Positions 1 to 6,818 of a stretch of 13,702 bases of DNA are shown here, in pieces. The translations under genes were made by a program, and so were the position numbers. How positions within the stretch are numbered: position 1 is the first letter of the stretch; every line of letters begins with the position of its first letter. The notes under the pieces were generated by a model. The model had not been told where the DNA came from and did no database searches. It saw only the letters and a list, made by a program, of their open reading frames with translations. The stretch spans positions 1 through 13,702 of the forward strand of contig JAPPKI010000221.1 in the NCBI GenBank assembly GCA_028820035.1, read 5' to 3'. The DNA comes from a bacterium. GTDB taxonomy: Bacteria; Actinomycetota; Acidimicrobiia; Acidimicrobiales; Bin134.

Positions 1-1056
1 GGGTATGGCCCGGCCCGAGGTGTTGGCGATGGTCTCGGGGTCGTCGTCGTGGCGGCACATGGTGGCGATGCCCGATCCCTCGGTGAGGCCGTAGCCGGTG
101 ACGATGGTCTCGAACCCCAGTCGGGCTCGCATCTGGAGGATCATCTCCACGGGGATGGCGGCTGCTCCGGTCACTGCCAGCCGCAGGGTGGACATGTCGA
201 AACTGTCCAGGTCGGGGTGGTTCAAGATGGTCTGGTATATGGCCGGCGGACCAGGGAGCATGGAAATGCGCTCTTCGGGCACTCGGGCCATTACCGAGGG
301 GACGTCGAACACCGCGTGGGGGATGTTGGTGGCCCCGGTCATGAGACAGGCCAAGATGCCGGAGTTGAGGCCGAAGGCGTGGAAGTAGGGATTGACGATC
401 AGATAGCGATCGCCGGCCCGCAAGCCGATCACGTCACACCACGATTGGAATCCCCGGCAGATGGCGGAGTGGATGAGCATTGCCCCTTTGGGCAGGCCGG
501 TGGTGCCCGAGGTGAACATGATGTGACATAGGTCGTCGCCGCTCACCCCGGCCGCCCGGGCATCGCCGTCGGCCTCGGCCGTCTGATCGGCCCGCTCCAG
601 GAACTGGGCGAAACCGGTGGTGCCCTCGGGAACGGTCCCCCGCAGCACCACGATCTCTTCGAGGCTGCGGCCGCCGTCGGCGTCGCGCAGCAGCGCCACA
701 TAGTTGGTGTCCAAAAAGTCGGTGACGGTGAACAGGATGCGGGCCCCCGACTTCTGGAGGATGAAGTCGGCCTCCCGGCCCTTGAACCGGGTATTCACCG
801 GCACCAGCACGCCCCCGGCCATATGGATTCCCAGGCCAGCCACCACCCACTCCCAGATGTTGGGGGCCCATACCGCCACCCGGTCGCCGGGCTCGATGCC
901 CGAGGCCATCAGCGCCCGGGCCGAGGCCCGGATGCGATCTCGCAGCTCGGGGAAAGTCCAGCGCACATCACCGTCCACCAGGGCCTCCAAGTCGGGGAAC
1001 CGGCGGGCCGCGTCATCGACCAACTCGCAGATGGTGGTCCACGGCGCATCGGACAT
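1..1056 (-). CDS. AMP-forming acyl-CoA synthetase/ligase (partial, 3' end off window)
   Basis: Adenylate-forming enzyme that would activate a carboxylic acid with ATP and CoA to an acyl-CoA. I translated it by hand from the ATG at 1056; the frame stays open for 352 residues to the left edge. The ATP-binding loop FTSGTTGLPKGA lies at residues 181-192, a PYFHAFGL segment at 223-230, and the core motif TGYGLTEG at 320-327. Full-length relatives have about 500-550 residues, so roughly a third, including the mobile C-terminal domain with the catalytic lysine, is missing here. It lies 46 bases downstream of the CoA-transferase gene on the same strand and is probably co-transcribed. No strong Shine-Dalgarno precedes the ATG. 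The chain length or aromatic nature of the substrate cannot be told from this part. The family call is secure; a specific FadD assignment is not. Confidence 0.93.
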   Translation of the reverse strand, partial: MSDAPWTTICELVDDAARRFPDLEALVDGDVRWTFPELRDRIRASARALMASGIEPGDRVAVWAPNIWEWVVAGLGIHMAGGVLVPVNTRFKGREADFILQKSGARILFTVTDFLDTNYVALLRDADGGRSLEEIVVLRGTVPEGTTGFAQFLERADQTAEADGDARAAGVSGDDLCHIMFTSGTTGLPKGAMLIHSAICRGFQSWCDVIGLRAGDRYLIVNPYFHAFGLNSGILACLMTGATNIPHAVFDVPSVMARVPEERISMLPGPPAIYQTILNHPDLDSFDMSTLRLAVTGAAAIPVEMILQMRARLGFETIVTGYGLTEGSGIATMCRHDDDPETIANTSGRAIP

Positions 1057-1102
1057 GGCTGCGACCCTAATTCACTGCTTTGGGATCATCGGAGTTGGCC
1101 GG

Positions 1103-2260
1103 CTAGTCGGCGGTTAGGACAGCACCCAGGGCGATCAACTTGTCGATTTCCTCGTCGTCCATCCCAAGGTCATCAGCCAAAACAGCGCGGGTGTCCTCGC
1201 CAAGGCGGGCGGACCGGGGGGTCACACCGACGGTGGCGTCGCCCATGGCGAACGGCTTGGCGGGTACGGGCAGGCCGGGACGGAGTTCAGCGATCAGACC
1301 CCGGTCTTTAGCCCAGTCGGTGGCGGCCAGTTCGGCCACCGAGCGGATGCGGGCCGCGGGCAGCGGCTGGCCCTCCACTGCCTTGGCCAAATCCTCATGG
1401 GTGGCAAACGTGGCCGCCAGCTCCCGCAAGATGGCGACGGCCTCTTCGTGGGTGGGATTCTCGGGACAGTCGGCAGGGTCGCCGCCCAGGGCGTCCACCC
1501 ACCGGGGCAGCAGGCGCTGGGGGTTGCCCACCAGTGACACCGCCTGGCCATCGGCAGTGTGGGCAACGGCGTAGTTCCAGGTGTCGAACTCCCTTGGCCC
1601 GTCGTAGCCCGACAAGTCGTTTCCGGTCTGGTCGTTGGCGTAAATGAGGGTCTCGGCCATGGCGATGTCGAGATGCTGCCCGGTGCCGGTGTGCTCCCGC
1701 TGGTAGAGAGCGGCCAGCACCGCAGATACCGACAGGACCCCGGCGTACAGGTCGCCGTGCTGGTGGATCTCCTGTAGCGGCGCGGCCCCCCGGAGGCGGG
1801 CGGCCATCTCGATGGTGCCGGCTTCGGCGTGGATCATGGGGGCGTGGGCCTTGCGGTGCGACCACGGACCGGTCTGGCCGAACCCGGTGATGGAGCAGAA
1901 CACCAGCCGGGGGTTGCGGGCTGACATCTCCTCGTACGAGAGCCCATAGCGGGCCATCACGCCGGGTCGATAGTTCTCCAGCAGCACGTCGGCCCGACCG
2001 GCCAGCGCGGCCACCACCTCGGGGCCGCCTTCGGCCTTGAGGTCGACGCAGATGTTGCGCTTGCCCGCGTTCATGTGGCTGAACGTGGGTGAGATGCCGT
2101 CGTCGCCCACCGGGGGTACCGGCCGGGTGAGGTCCCCGGAAGGGGGCTCAACCTTGATGACATCCGCCCCTAGGTCGGCCAGCACTCGCCCGCAGATCGG
2201 TCCGGCGAAGATCCGGGTGAGGTCCACCACCCGAATGCCGTCCAGCGGCCCCTTCGTCAT
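1103..2260 (-). CDS. Class III (CaiB/BaiF family) CoA-transferase
   Basis: Family III enzymes move CoA between an acyl-CoA donor and a free carboxylic acid via an aspartyl-CoA anhydride. This 385-residue protein has the usual family length and starts with the typical PLDGIRVVDLTRIFAGP segment. KVEPPSGD follows near residue 37, then NAGKRNICVDLK near 64 and the ENYRPGVMARYGL block at 95-107. The catalytic aspartate is most likely D170 in HQHGD, matching D169 of the characterised enzymes formyl-CoA transferase and CaiB. The ATG at 2260 lacks a clear ribosome-binding site. It lies between the periplasmic binding protein gene (93 bases upstream) and the acyl-CoA synthetase gene, suggesting activation of an imported acid. 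Such enzymes are also used on succinyl-CoA, carnitine, oxalate, bile acids and alpha-methylacyl-CoA racemisation, so the substrate is open. Confidence 0.95.
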   Translation of the reverse strand: MTKGPLDGIRVVDLTRIFAGPICGRVLADLGADVIKVEPPSGDLTRPVPPVGDDGISPTFSHMNAGKRNICVDLKAEGGPEVVAALAGRADVLLENYRPGVMARYGLSYEEMSARNPRLVFCSITGFGQTGPWSHRKAHAPMIHAEAGTIEMAARLRGAAPLQEIHQHGDLYAGVLSVSAVLAALYQREHTGTGQHLDIAMAETLIYANDQTGNDLSGYDGPREFDTWNYAVAHTADGQAVSLVGNPQRLLPRWVDALGGDPADCPENPTHEEAVAILRELAATFATHEDLAKAVEGQPLPAARIRSVAELAATDWAKDRGLIAELRPGLPVPAKPFAMGDATVGVTPRSARLGEDTRAVLADDLGMDDEEIDKLIALGAVLTAD

Positions 2261-2284
2261 TGTCGATCAGCGGCGGAGAACGCG

Positions 2285-2329
2285 GCCGTGCCCGACCCGC
2301 CGCCGTTGAGGCAGCCGATCGGGCACGGC
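2285..2329 (-). terminator. Intergenic stem-loop after the binding-protein gene
   Basis: A perfect 11-base inverted repeat (gccgtgcccga at 2285-2295 against tcgggcacggc at 2319-2329) encloses a 23-base loop. It lies in the 93-base gap between the binding-protein stop and the CoA-transferase start. No T-run follows it on the minus strand, so it is not a classical intrinsic terminator. It may act as a partial terminator or as a 3'-protecting stem that lets the binding protein be made in excess of downstream enzymes. The repeat is seen directly; the role is inferred. Confidence 0.4.
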
Positions 2330-2353
2330 ACAGTCCCTGTTGACTTAGTTGGC

Positions 2354-3652
2354 TTACCGGTTGGGATCGCCGTAGCAGACGAACGGGTGAGCCACCACGT
2401 AGTCGGCGTCCACTACCTGCACCATGCCGGTGCAGTCGGGGGCGATGACGTGGTCGGCCGGCCACTTCACCGGGCCGAGGCCACCGGATTGCTGGGTTGT
2501 CTCGAAGCCGTCGATGTTGACCGCCTGGTAGAAGCTCGCAGTATTCAGGTCTTCGCCGGCGGCGGCGATCAGCTGAATCAACAAGTCAGCCGACCAGTAG
2601 CCCACCAGGCTGCCGAAGCCGGGGAAGGCCCCAACTGCCTCGTAGTCCTCCAGAAGCTGCTGGATTGCCGGCTCGGAGTCGTCCAGCGGAGGTACCTGAG
2701 TCACGGCGTAGCCGCCTTCCAAGGCCTGGCCCAGGTCGGGGCTGGATCCGGGGAGACCGGGTACGTAGGTCAGGTAGTCGGCCACCGGACCCTCATAGCC
2801 CGAAGCGGCGATGGACGCCTTGAGCGTAATGGCACCGGCGAAGTCGGTGGACAGAATCACCAAGTCGGGCTCGTGCTCGAGCACCGTGTTGACGAACCGG
2901 GTGGGATCGGTGATGCCGCCCGCAGTCTGGGTGGGCACGAAATCGTTGAAGGCCAGCTTGCCAGCCCACAGATTCTCGTACAGCGCATGGCCAGCGCGGC
3001 CCGCGTCATCATCGCTGTTGAAGATGCCCACCTGGATGTCCTCGGTGCCGAAGAAGTCGAACCAGATGTTCTGGACCGACACGAGGGGATCAGCGCCCTC
3101 GACTCCGAAGGCAAAGCCGCTTAGGCAGCCGTTGAACCCGAAGCCCCAGTCGTTGGGTGCGCAGAAGCCGGGCATGAATCCCCAACCGGTGAACGGCACC
3201 TGGTTCTCGTCCAGGTAATCGGTGGTCTGGGGGAGCGAGACCGCCGAGGTGACCATGATGCCGAACACCTCGTCGTTCTCCACCATGCTGCGGGCGCCCT
3301 CGAAGTTGGCCTGCGGATCGCTGCCGTCGTCCACAAACTGCACCAGCTCGACCGACCGGCCGCCGGGCAGCTCGCCGTCGCGGTTGGCCCGTCCGAGACG
3401 GGCATTGATGCCGTCAGTGAATCCGCCGTACAGCGCATCCTGGGTCATCGCACCGAGGCGAACGGTGTCGTCGGTTACGCCTCGGGTGGAGGGCTCGAAA
3501 TCAATCTCGTAGGTGTAGGCGCCCCACGTGCGGGAGGTTGCCATCTCCCCATCGTCCATGGGCTCCTCGTCGTCGTCGTTGCCGCACGCAGCGACCACCA
3601 GCGTCAACGCAGCCAAGAGCGCGAGAAGCTTGTAAAGCAATGATTTCTTCAT
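2354..3652 (-). CDS. Branched-chain amino acid-type ABC transporter substrate-binding lipoprotein
   Basis: Extracytoplasmic solute receptor of the HAAT/Liv class (Peripla_BP_6 fold), delivering substrate to the fused permease encoded just upstream. From the ATG at 3652 it has 432 residues. MKKSLLYKLL and a hydrophobic stretch lead to the lipobox VAAC with lipid-carrying Cys23. A very acidic linker (DDDEEPMDDGE) follows, then the ligand-binding domain from about residue 55, beginning with the TVRLGAMTQ strand. The mature part has four further cysteines (about 164, 176, 407, 426), which could form two disulfides. I chose this start, not the in-frame ATG at 3709, because GGAGGGGG lies at the right distance and the signal peptide then begins at residue 1. 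HAAT receptors bind branched-chain amino acids, amides, urea, or aromatic and other carboxylates. Here the CoA-activating neighbours point toward an acid, but this is inference. Confidence 0.95.
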   Translation of the reverse strand: MKKSLLYKLLALLAALTLVVAACGNDDDEEPMDDGEMATSRTWGAYTYEIDFEPSTRGVTDDTVRLGAMTQDALYGGFTDGINARLGRANRDGELPGGRSVELVQFVDDGSDPQANFEGARSMVENDEVFGIMVTSAVSLPQTTDYLDENQVPFTGWGFMPGFCAPNDWGFGFNGCLSGFAFGVEGADPLVSVQNIWFDFFGTEDIQVGIFNSDDDAGRAGHALYENLWAGKLAFNDFVPTQTAGGITDPTRFVNTVLEHEPDLVILSTDFAGAITLKASIAASGYEGPVADYLTYVPGLPGSSPDLGQALEGGYAVTQVPPLDDSEPAIQQLLEDYEAVGAFPGFGSLVGYWSADLLIQLIAAAGEDLNTASFYQAVNIDGFETTQQSGGLGPVKWPADHVIAPDCTGMVQVVDADYVVAHPFVCYGDPNR

Positions 3653-3654
3653 GT

Positions 3655-3662
3655 CCCCCTCC
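3655..3662 (-). promoter_or_regulatory. Strong Shine-Dalgarno for the binding-protein gene
   Basis: Read on the minus strand this is GGAGGGGG, with the GGAGG core 5 bases before the ATG at 3652. It is one of the strongest ribosome-binding sites in the window. It decides the start codon in favour of the form that begins with the lipoprotein signal peptide. Confidence 0.8.
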
Positions 3663-3687
3663 GAGATTTGGGCTGCCGACATAGTAG

Positions 3688-3707
3688 GACAGCGACCTTC
3701 GACTGTC
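3688..3707 (-). promoter_or_regulatory. Small stem-loop between transporter fusion and binding-protein genes
   Basis: gacag/ctgtc arms (3688-3692 and 3703-3707) and inner cga/tcg pairs (3693-3695 and 3699-3701) form an 8-pair stem with one bulged base and a 3-base loop. It lies in the 68-base gap just after the fusion stop and before the binding-protein ribosome site. It could be a processing or stabilising element that raises binding-protein mRNA relative to the permease. This is inference only, and the stem is short. Confidence 0.3.
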
Positions 3708-3720
3708 ATCCTCGAGATGG

Positions 3721-6700
3721 TCAGTCCGATGTAGAGGTGGCTTCCCCGAGGTAGGCGGCGTCTAGCTGGTCGTGGTCCACCTCGGACCGGGGGCCGTGCC
3801 AGGTGATATGGCCCAGACTGATGAAGGCCACCGAGTCGGCGATCTCCAGCACGTCGCGGGCCTTCTCCTCCACCAGCAGCAGGGCCACCCCCCGCTCTTT
3901 GAACTCGATGAACAACTCCAAGATCTGGTTCACGATGAGCGGAGCCAGACCCAGCGACGGTTCGTCAGCGATCAGCACTTCGGGGGGATGGGCCAGCAGC
4001 GGCGCCAGGGTGAGGATCTGCTGCTCGCCCCCGGAGAGGTTGCCGGCCAATTGGTTCTGGCGCTCTCCCAGGATGGGGAACCGATCACAGCACAGTTCGC
4101 GGTCTTCAGGGTTGGACAGCCAGAGCTGCATGTTCTCTCGGACGGTGAGGCCGCTGAAGATTCCCCGAGCCTCGGGGGCCAGCACCACGCCCCGGCGGGC
4201 CCGGCGGTGGCTGCGCAGCGCCGTGATGTCCTCCCCGTCAAGCCGGACGGTGCCGTGGGTGGCGGGCAGAAGGCCCGAAGCCACCGCGCAGGTGGTGGAC
4301 TTGCCCGCGCCGTTAGGTCCCAGCAGTGCGGTGATCTCGCCCCGGGGCACCGACAGGTCGATGCCGTGAAGGGCCTCCACCAATCCGTAGCTGGCCCGCA
4401 CGTTGACCAGCTCCAGCGCTGGCGGGTGATCGCCGACGTACTGGTCGCCCATCTCCTCGGCTGGTTCCGGCGCGTCGGACTTCACCGAGTCAACCGCAGG
4501 GGTAGCCGGAACGCGCTCGGGAACCGGACTCGCATCGTCAACCCAGACCTCCCCCCGCCACACCGCCAGCCGCCGGCGCCACGCGTCGCGGCGGACCCGG
4601 TTCTGGGCGGCGGTGAACGCAAGGATTCCATCGGGCTCGCGAGCGAGTTGCATCGCGCCGAGGCCGAACATGAAGGCAGTGATGTTGCGGGCCTCGTCGT
4701 ATTGGTCGAACCCGTCCCAGTCGATGGGATACCAGGAGTAGACCCGGGCCAGGCAGATGAAGGCCAAAACCGCCAGCACGCCGAGGATGGGCGGCGAGAA
4801 CGGCAGTCCCACCTGACGATCCCGGACGGCGGTGGCCAGCGCCGCCGCCCCGAACACCGAGGCCACCAGCACCACATGCCACGACTCCATCCAATCCCAA
4901 TGCCAGCCCTTACCGAACGTGTGGCCGCTGGCCGCCACCATGATGCCGGCCATCACCGCGGCGCCGGGACGGCGGATGCCGACCAAGATCACTACCGCCA
5001 GCCAGAAAAGCCCGGCTTGGGTGGTGGCGGTGAACGGGGTCACGTTGCCGATGAACGTGGCAAAGAACACCCCGCCGAACCCGGCCAAAAGCGCCGACAG
5101 GGCGAACACCGCCAGCTTGGTGCGAACGATCGAATGTCCCGAGGTGGCCGCGGCAGGTTCGGAGTTGCGCACCGCGATGATGGCCCGGCCGGTCACGGAG
5201 CGCTGGAGGTTTCTCACCAACCAGGCCGCAGCCAACACCAGAATCACCAGCAGCACCGCCAGGGACTTCGTGTCTTGGAAGTCGAACGGCCCCAGTTGGG
5301 GGCGGGGGATGTCCCACCCCTTGGTGCCCTGGCCGTTTTTGAACCAGCTCCACTCGAACAGCACCCGCTCGCTCATGAAGGCCAGCGCGAGGGTGGCCAG
5401 GGCCAAGGGCAAACCACCCAACCTCAGGGCGGGCAGGGCCACGATCACGCCGAGCACCCCCGCGATTATCACGCCCACTATCAGCGCGGGAATGAACGGC
5501 AGCCCGGTCTTGTCCAAGATCAGACCGGCGGTCATGGCGGCCATGGTCACGAAGGCCGCTTGGGCCAGGCTGACCATGCCGCCCAGGCCGGTGAGCAGCA
5601 CCCAGGACATGAACACCAGGCCAAAGGCCAAGCCGGTGACCCACAGCCCCAACCAGAACTTATCGGCGAAGACAAATACCTGGAGCACGATGAACGCCGC
5701 CCCCAGAACCCAGGGCAATTGCACCCTCCATGCCGGCAGGTCGTCGGTGTAAACGGTGGCCGGAGGCGCGTCGGCCACTACCCCGCTGCGACGAGTCCGC
5801 TCCCGGGCCATGAACAGCAGCCCCACCAGCAGCACCACGAAAGGCACCGAGCTCTCGAAACCCCGGATGTCCTGGGCGAACGTGGCGTACCGGCTCACCA
5901 AGCTGGTGACCACGCCCAGGGCCACTCCCCCAGCGAAAGCCAGCGGAATGGAGCGCAAACCGCCTACTACCGCGGCGGCGGTAGCGATGAACATGAACAC
6001 GTTGTACTGATTGGACTCGAGAGAGTTGAACACCGGTGCGCCGATCACCCCAGCCAGCCCGGCCAGCATGGTGCCGATGATCCAGGCGGCCGACGAGGTG
6101 AACGATTCGCTGACCCCTCGCAAACCGGCCAAATCGGGACGGTCCACCACTGCCCGCATCTGGAGCCCGATGCGGGTGTGGCGCATTAGGGCCCACAGCG
6201 CCACCGCGACGACTGCCGCTACCACCAGCACCGTCCACTGGTTGCTGCTAATGAGCAGTCGGATGCCGTCAAGGCCGACAACATCCAGGTCGTAGGGCCA
6301 AGTCTCGCTGGGCACCTTCCATACCCCGGGGGTGAGGAACACGTAGTCGGTGGATTGCAGTCCCCAGTCCCACGTCTTGGTACCCAAGTCGACCAGCAAA
6401 TCGGTGAGGGCAGGCAACGCCACCAAAATTCCGATGGTGGCCATGACTTTGGCCGCGTCGTTGGCCCGGGCCAGGGGTCGGAACACCGCCACGTTCAGTA
6501 GCTGGCCGAGCAGCGGGCAGAACACCAGCACCACGAGGAAGAACGACAGCAGCCTCATGCCCAAGCTCTCGATGCCCAGGGCATTGATGAGCTGGAAGTA
6601 GAGCATCGCCGAGGTGTAGGCGATGCCCCCATAGGCCAGGTTGAAGATGCCGGTGGAGGTGTAGCTCAGCGTGAGCCCGGCGGCGATCAGCGAGTAGATG

Positions 6701-6747
6701 GAACCGGCAATGGCCCCGCTCACAAGCAATTGGATGAACTCGCCCAC
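3721..6747 (-). CDS. Fused LivH-LivM-LivF ABC transporter (two permease domains plus ATPase)
   Basis: Inner-membrane HAAT-type importer with three normally separate subunits in one 1008-residue chain. Residues 1-318 are a LivH permease (N-terminal IAGSIYSLIAAGLTLSY, coupling segment TRIGLQMRAV at 191-200). Residues about 342-645 are a LivM permease (SWVLLTGLGGMVSLAQAAF at 381-399, coupling segment GRAIIAVRNSE at 520-530). Two more hydrophobic segments (about 653-668 and 688-702), a basic stretch and a Pro/Glu-rich linker lead to a LivF-type ATPase at 776-1005. The ATPase has Walker A GPNGAGKST at 810-818, signature LSGGEQQ at 904-910, and Walker B VLIADEP at 924-930. LivF is preferred over LivG because of the short domain, PEARGIF (859-864) and LLLVEEK. 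I chose the GTG at 6747: AGGGGG lies upstream and the LivH sequence begins at once. Longer starts would run into the divergent gene. No stop or well-placed internal start interrupts the fusion. No LivG is encoded in the window. Confidence 0.93.
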   Translation of the reverse strand: MGEFIQLLVSGAIAGSIYSLIAAGLTLSYTSTGIFNLAYGGIAYTSAMLYFQLINALGIESLGMRLLSFFLVVLVFCPLLGQLLNVAVFRPLARANDAAKVMATIGILVALPALTDLLVDLGTKTWDWGLQSTDYVFLTPGVWKVPSETWPYDLDVVGLDGIRLLISSNQWTVLVVAAVVAVALWALMRHTRIGLQMRAVVDRPDLAGLRGVSESFTSSAAWIIGTMLAGLAGVIGAPVFNSLESNQYNVFMFIATAAAVVGGLRSIPLAFAGGVALGVVTSLVSRYATFAQDIRGFESSVPFVVLLVGLLFMARERTRRSGVVADAPPATVYTDDLPAWRVQLPWVLGAAFIVLQVFVFADKFWLGLWVTGLAFGLVFMSWVLLTGLGGMVSLAQAAFVTMAAMTAGLILDKTGLPFIPALIVGVIIAGVLGVIVALPALRLGGLPLALATLALAFMSERVLFEWSWFKNGQGTKGWDIPRPQLGPFDFQDTKSLAVLLVILVLAAAWLVRNLQRSVTGRAIIAVRNSEPAAATSGHSIVRTKLAVFALSALLAGFGGVFFATFIGNVTPFTATTQAGLFWLAVVILVGIRRPGAAVMAGIMVAASGHTFGKGWHWDWMESWHVVLVASVFGAAALATAVRDRQVGLPFSPPILGVLAVLAFICLARVYSWYPIDWDGFDQYDEARNITAFMFGLGAMQLAREPDGILAFTAAQNRVRRDAWRRRLAVWRGEVWVDDASPVPERVPATPAVDSVKSDAPEPAEEMGDQYVGDHPPALELVNVRASYGLVEALHGIDLSVPRGEITALLGPNGAGKSTTCAVASGLLPATHGTVRLDGEDITALRSHRRARRGVVLAPEARGIFSGLTVRENMQLWLSNPEDRELCCDRFPILGERQNQLAGNLSGGEQQILTLAPLLAHPPEVLIADEPSLGLAPLIVNQILELFIEFKERGVALLLVEEKARDVLEIADSVAFISLGHITWHGPRSEVDHDQLDAAYLGEATSTSD

Positions 6748-6756
6748 CCGATTATT

Positions 6757-6763
6757 TCCCCCT
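6757..6763 (-). promoter_or_regulatory. Shine-Dalgarno deciding the GTG start of the transporter fusion
   Basis: Minus-strand AGGGGGA ends 9 bases before the GTG at 6747. It supports that start over upstream in-frame codons that would extend the protein across the divergent gene with a low-complexity, non-membrane sequence. Confidence 0.65.
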
Positions 6764-6806
6764 GGACTATTCGACCTGCGCCACCTTAGTGGCCCGCCCC
6801 GATCAG

Positions 6807-6812
6807 TACATT
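6807..6812 (+). promoter_or_regulatory. Candidate -10 element for a leaderless transcript
   Basis: TACATT fits the actinobacterial -10 pattern TANNNT. Its last base lies so that +1 would fall exactly on the A of the ATG at 6819, giving a leaderless mRNA. No convincing -35 hexamer is visible. A competing reading uses GGAGG at 6814-6818 as ribosome site for a GTG at 6828. Confidence 0.25.
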
Positions 6813-6818
6813 CGGAGG

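Noticed and set aside
1064..1069. TANNNT-like hexamer before the acyl-CoA synthetase ATG on the minus strand
   Set aside because: No -35, and the gene lies 46 bases inside an apparent operon; too weak to call a promoter.
2288..3124. 278-codon plus-strand open frame
   Set aside because: Antisense to the well-supported binding-protein gene; no motif or credible start.
3653..3709. 19-residue N-terminal extension of the binding protein
   Set aside because: It would bury the lipoprotein signal peptide, and the strong ribosome site lies downstream of it, before the ATG at 3652.
3721..4452. Separate LivF gene starting at the internal ATG 4452
   Set aside because: GAGGAG abuts the ATG with no spacing and the frame is continuous with LivM, so a fusion is the better reading. 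Internal initiation is not excluded.
5967..5984. 7-base perfect hairpin (ctaccgc/gcggtag)
   Set aside because: It lies inside the LivH coding part over an Ala-Ala-Ala-Val stretch and is readily explained by GC-rich codons.
3772..6189. 805-codon open frame on the plus strand
   Set aside because: It is antisense to the transporter fusion. Its sequence is full of Gln, Gly, His and Arg runs, with no domain or ribosome site, as expected opposite a high-GC gene.
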